Below are positions 5,297 to 7,609 of a DNA stretch of 7,609 nt, in pieces; the first letter of the stretch is position 1, and each line of letters opens with the position of its first letter. The stretch spans positions 1 through 7,609 of the forward strand of contig JACOWO010000075.1 in the NCBI GenBank assembly GCA_016176745.1, given 5' to 3'. The translations under genes and the position numbers were made by a program. Source of the stretch: Nitrosopumilales archaeon (GTDB lineage: Archaea; Thermoproteota; Nitrososphaeria; Nitrososphaerales; Nitrosopumilaceae). The notes under the pieces were generated by a model. That model was not told where the DNA came from and searched no databases. It was given only the letters and a program-made list of their open reading frames with translations.

Positions 5297-5419
5297 ATGC
5301 CAAAAGGTAAAGCTTGTGATTGTGGTTCATGCGTTCATGAATATGTTGAAGAATGTTACACAAACCAATGTCGATGTTGCCTAAGTGATCATCAGGGGCC
5401 GTTTGGCAAAAATAGATAA
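5297..5419 (+). CDS. Cys-rich 40-residue mini-protein, probable metal binder
   Basis: The frame ATG 5297 to TAA 5419 encodes 40 residues with seven Cys at 7, 9, 12, 20, 25, 27 and 28 and His at 14 and 32: a C-x-C-x2-C cluster (CDCGSC) and a C-x4-C-x-C-C cluster (CYTNQCRCC). The tail SDHQGPFGKNR is basic and Gly-rich. The spacing suggests one or two structural zinc sites, or another thiol-bound metal; it is not a known rubredoxin or ferredoxin pattern. Very small Cys-rich proteins are frequent in ammonia-oxidising archaea and are usually unannotated. The start is backed by a TATA-like box 28 bp upstream and a dyad above it, and a T6 run (5447-5452) follows the stop. Cys density (17 percent) in an AT-rich intergenic stretch is very unlikely by chance. 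Function unknown; a redox or metal-handling role, or a nucleic-acid-contact knuckle, are options. Confidence 0.75.
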   Translation: MPKGKACDCGSCVHEYVEECYTNQCRCCLSDHQGPFGKNR

Positions 5420-5446
5420 CTTATCTTAAACTAGAATGAAACCGTG

Positions 5447-5452
5447 TTTTTT
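5447..5452 (+). terminator. T6 tract after the Cys-rich mini-gene
   Basis: GTGTTTTTTGT carries a six-T run starting 28 bases past the stop at 5419. This is a plausible hairpin-free archaeal terminator before the magnesium-transporter promoter. Confidence 0.4.
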
Positions 5453-5455
5453 GTA

Positions 5456-5572
5456 ATGGTACAGCTATTTGAAGAACACATGGTAAAATTGATCGTTATT
5501 TTATGTCTAAAATCGGTAGGACGTCAAACCAAATTTGAAAATCTGGTATATCTGTTAAATAAAAACAGATAG
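5456..5572 (+). CDS. Doubtful 38-residue micro-ORF
   Basis: ATG 5456 to TAG 5572 reads MVQLFEEHMVKLIVILCLKS and continues to YLLNKNR. It is basic with a hydrophobic centre, vaguely like a helix of a regulator but not assignable. A weak TATA-like TTATCTTAAAC (from 5421) lies about 29 bp upstream. Against it: it runs through the promoter of the next gene and its stop overlaps the operator-like palindrome at 5549-5571, so the open frame may be chance. The region 5420-5592 otherwise holds only control elements. Confidence 0.2.
   Translation: MVQLFEEHMVKLIVILCLKSVGRQTKFENLVYLLNKNR
5536..5571 (+). promoter_or_regulatory. Magnesium-transporter promoter with operator-like palindrome around the TATA box
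   Basis: TATCTGTT (5549-5556), a 7-base spacer and AACAGATA (5564-5571) form a perfect inverted repeat. The TATA box TTAAATAAAA (5555-5564) lies across its centre, about 33 bp before the ATG at 5593. A repressor bound here would block TBP directly. A half-site TGAAAAT (5536-5542) resembles the right arm of the dyads at other promoters; the left arm is absent. Confidence 0.55.
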
Positions 5573-5592
5573 TATATTTTCAATATTGGGAA

Positions 5593-6612
5593 ATGGAAGT
5601 AAAAAATTCAACAGATAATTCTAACAATCATACTAATTTAATTGACACAAAAATAACAAAGAATTTTCTTGCTTATCATAAAACTGATACAGTAGAAAAA
5701 ATAAAAAATATCCTTCAAGAAAGAGCAAAAGAGTTTGCATCAATCGGATACGTTTACGTTATAGACGAAAACTCTGTACTTGTTGGGATAGTTTCGCTAA
5801 AACAAATCCTACAATCATCAAATGACACAACGTTAGAAAGAATAATGAATGAAAATGTGATTTCAATTAAAGCTCATTCACATCAGGAAAGGGTAATCTA
5901 TCTTGCCTTAAAGTATGGACTAAAAGCCATTCCTGTAGTTGACAAGGATAAACATCTCATAGGAATAGTAACTCACAAGACAATTCTTTCAATATTTCAT
6001 CATGAATTCAGAGAAGATATCTTGAGATCAGGTGGTGTTCATCACATAAAAGAAATAGAATCAGTAGACACCCCCGTAAAAAAATTAGTAAAGGCACGAT
6101 TTCCATCCTTGTTTCTTGGATTATTTGGCGGTTTAATTGCAGCCTCTATAGTTACAAGTTTTGAAGTACTGCTTAACTCTTACATAGTTTTAGCTTCATT
6201 CATACCTGCAATTGTATATTTGACTGATGCTGTAGGAACACAATCACAAACCTTAGTCGTCAGATTGATTGCAATGGAGCCAAAATTTTCCTTGCACAAA
6301 TATCTTTTCAGAGAATTAAAAATTGGAGTTATTTTAGGTGCAAGTTTTGCAATATTGTTATTTGCTGCAGGTCTTTTAGGATGGAGAAATCCTGATCTGG
6401 CATTGATTGTAGGTATATCAATTTTTATCAGCATGGTTTTTCAAACGTTTTTTGCAGCTTACTTTTCTATTATATTACAAAAACTAAGATTTGATCCTGC
6501 TATAGCCTCAGGGCCAATTGCAACTATAATAAGCGATATTACGACAATTGTTATCTATTTTGCACTTGCAACTATACTTTTAGAATTTTTAGGCTCTGAT
6601 ACCTTCCTATAA
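5593..6612 (+). CDS. mgtE: CBS-MgtE type magnesium transporter, lacking the MgtE N domain
   Basis: 339 residues. A CBS pair (about 22-135) precedes a five-helix MgtE membrane domain (about 170-335) in the cytoplasmic membrane; the family are Mg2+ channels/transporters gated by intracellular Mg2+. Seen: the pore block PAIVYLTDAVGTQSQTLVVR (205-224), and ASGPIATIISDITTIVIYF (305-323), whose D315 corresponds to the conserved pore Asp that binds Mg2+ in bacterial MgtE. The connecting segment PVKKLVKARFPSL (161-173) corresponds to the plug-helix linker. Odd: the superhelical N domain of bacterial MgtE (about 120 residues) is missing, and both CBS loops (GIVSLKQIL, GIVTHKTIL) lack the Asp of the adenosine-binding T/S-x-x-D, so adenosine ligand binding is doubtful and gating may differ. 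The ATG follows a GGGAA and has a TATA box about 33 bp upstream. It is likely its own transcript. Cobalt or another divalent ion is an alternative substrate. Confidence 0.92.
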   Translation: MEVKNSTDNSNNHTNLIDTKITKNFLAYHKTDTVEKIKNILQERAKEFASIGYVYVIDENSVLVGIVSLKQILQSSNDTTLERIMNENVISIKAHSHQERVIYLALKYGLKAIPVVDKDKHLIGIVTHKTILSIFHHEFREDILRSGGVHHIKEIESVDTPVKKLVKARFPSLFLGLFGGLIAASIVTSFEVLLNSYIVLASFIPAIVYLTDAVGTQSQTLVVRLIAMEPKFSLHKYLFRELKIGVILGASFAILLFAAGLLGWRNPDLALIVGISIFISMVFQTFFAAYFSIILQKLRFDPAIASGPIATIISDITTIVIYFALATILLEFLGSDTFL

Positions 6613-6637
6613 TTGAATATTATAACGAAATTTGAAT

Positions 6638-6648
6638 TTGTTTTTAAT
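6638..6648 (+). terminator. T-rich tract after the magnesium transporter
   Basis: TTGTTTTTAAT lies about 26 bases past the stop at 6612. It is a modest T5 tract that could end the transporter transcript before the separate promoter of the next gene. Confidence 0.3.
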
Positions 6649-6667
6649 TACATCTAATAGCTACTGG

Positions 6668-6705
6668 AAAATCATTTTTGGAAATCAACTCGAGATTTTA
6701 TTAAA
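6668..6705 (+). promoter_or_regulatory. Promoter of the four-CBS gene: degenerate dyad plus TATA box
   Basis: AAAATCA-TTTT-TGGAAAT (6668-6685) fits the dyad weakly (10 of 14). Bases 6671-6688 match the permease-promoter site 3687-3704 at 17 of 18 positions (ATCATTTTTG then RAAATCAA). The TATA box TTTTATTAAA (6696-6705) is centred 25 bp before the ATG at 6726, so the mRNA should be leaderless. Confidence 0.5.
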
Positions 6706-6725
6706 CAAAATCTTCTGCATAGGTT

Positions 6726-7562
6726 ATGGCAAATGCAAAAACCCTGATGCATAAACCTATTGCCATTACACAAGATTCTACAGTTTCAGATGCCTTAAGA
6801 AAGCTTCTTGACTTTGATATAAGCAGATTAGTTGTTAAAGGAAATGGAAGGCCTGCAGGTATTATAACAGAAAAGGATCTGGGTTATTTCTTATTCAAGG
6901 ATGAAGGGAAGCATAGTCTTCATAATATTCAAATAACTGAATTAGCCAATAATTTGGTATATGTGAATGATTCTGCCTCGCCAAAAAAATGTGCAGAAAT
7001 CATGTTTGACAAAGAGATTAGTTCTTTAGCAGTAGGTACAAAAGAACGTCTACAAGGAATTCTTACAAAAACTGACATTGTAAAGTATTATTCAGAAAAC
7101 CATGCTGGCAAAAACAAAGTAGCAGATCTAAAAAACCTTGGCTATGTATCTGTCCAAACAGAGGCCTCACTTTCAGAAGTAATAAAAAAAATGCTTGACC
7201 ATGGAATAAGAAGAATTATTGTAATTAATCAAAAAAAGGAACCTGTAGGCATCATTTCGTTTAGAGATTTTTTTAGAATTTCTTTACAATTGGGAAGCGA
7301 GGAGGATATAACAGAGGCTGCGGCGCTTTCAGGTCATATGAGAACAGGATTTCTAGCTGAAAAAGGATTTGGCGGCGTTTCGCTTGCAAGAGATATCATG
7401 ACTCCAAACATAATTTCTGTAAAACCAGACGATGATTTGGCATATGCAGCAAAAATGATGGTGGAAAATAAAGTGAGTGGACTTTTTGTCAAAGACAAAG
7501 AAGGAAGAACAGGATTAGTAAGCAAAACTGACATTGTGCGGTTATTAACACTAGTACAATGA
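6726..7562 (+). CDS. Four-CBS-domain (tandem Bateman module) protein
   Basis: 278 residues, cytosolic, made almost wholly of four CBS domains: about 4-58, 68-125, 132-186 and 222-278. Each ends with the loop that holds ribose and phosphate of adenosine ligands: GIITEKDL (45-52), GILTKTDI (111-118), GIISFRDF (175-182) and GLVSKTDI (263-270); all four keep T/S-x-x-D. That contrasts with the other two CBS proteins in the window and makes adenine-nucleotide (or SAM) binding likely. Between CBS3 and CBS4 is an insert (187-221, EEDITEAAALSGHMRTGFLAEKG by composition) of no known fold. No catalytic or DNA-binding domain is attached, so it probably works by contacting partner proteins, as stand-alone archaeal CBS proteins do. 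The ATG at 6726 is set by the TATA box 25 bp upstream. It lies 113 bp after the magnesium transporter but has its own promoter. Confidence 0.92.
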   Translation: MANAKTLMHKPIAITQDSTVSDALRKLLDFDISRLVVKGNGRPAGIITEKDLGYFLFKDEGKHSLHNIQITELANNLVYVNDSASPKKCAEIMFDKEISSLAVGTKERLQGILTKTDIVKYYSENHAGKNKVADLKNLGYVSVQTEASLSEVIKKMLDHGIRRIIVINQKKEPVGIISFRDFFRISLQLGSEEDITEAAALSGHMRTGFLAEKGFGGVSLARDIMTPNIISVKPDDDLAYAAKMMVENKVSGLFVKDKEGRTGLVSKTDIVRLLTLVQ

Positions 7563-7609
7563 TAAAATAAACTCAATATCCAGCTGCTGACCAAAAATAT
7601 AGTATAATG
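7563..7609. other. Window tail, no complete gene
   Basis: Forty-seven bases after the four-CBS stop. On the minus strand one frame gives IILYFWSAAGY followed by TGA (plus 7573-7575), which would suit the C-terminus of a convergent gene entering from outside. A second frame is also open for 18 codons, so the choice cannot be made here. The plus strand has an AT-rich stretch (AAAAATATAGTATAATG) that could instead be a promoter. Confidence 0.2.

Noticed and set aside
5420..5592. Possible magnesium-sensing riboswitch before the MgtE gene
   Set aside because: The TATA position predicts a leader of under ten bases, too short for an RNA sensor; the palindrome there is DNA-level.
1..7609. tRNA, rRNA, CRISPR array, insertion sequence or integration site
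   Set aside because: No GC-rich folded RNA segments, spaced direct repeats, transposase-like frames or terminal inverted repeats were seen.

Overview
The window is AT-rich and reads as chromosome of an ammonia-oxidising archaeon of the Nitrososphaerota (Thaumarchaeota), most likely a Nitrosopumilus-like lineage. The support is archaeal TATA boxes about 25-33 bp before most start codons with little or no leader (leaderless mRNAs), a PAC2 proteasome-assembly-chaperone gene, an archaeal Hsp20, a short archaeal MgtE-type magnesium transporter, several CBS-domain proteins and a small Cys-rich protein. This assignment is inference from protein character; no rRNA or marker gene is present.

Layout. 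1-367 (+): 3' part of a PAC2-family gene, broken by a one-base shift at a T run. 372-758 (+): Hsp20 chaperone, coupled to the PAC2 gene by a Shine-Dalgarno that contains the PAC2 stop codon. 767-1036, 1097-1669, 1726-2271 and 2344-3636 (all -): a small helical protein, a ribbon-helix-helix-like regulator, a CBS-pair/C2H2-zinc-finger protein and a 12-TM amino-acid permease, each with its own TATA box. 3801-4172 (+): an unrecognised soluble protein divergent from the permease. 4191-4630 (-): a small membrane protein readable only across two frame changes. 4712-5143 (-): a universal stress protein. 5297-5419 (+): a 40-residue Cys-rich mini-protein. 5593-6612 (+): CBS-MgtE magnesium transporter. 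6726-7562 (+): a protein with four CBS domains. The last 47 bases hold no complete gene.

The content suggests a stress and energy-state sensing neighbourhood: a chaperone, an ATP-binding UspA protein, eight CBS motifs in three proteins, and two transporters. The strongest signal outside the genes is a repeated dyad, ATTATCA-N4-TGATAAT or a degenerate form of it, just upstream of the TATA boxes of at least seven promoters. It is perfect at 3744-3761. It looks like the binding site of one shared transcription factor linking these separately transcribed genes, but the sequence is AT-rich and a background test is required. Two further palindromes, one straddling the MgtE TATA box and one 16 bp long between the stress-protein and Cys-rich genes, look like distinct operators.
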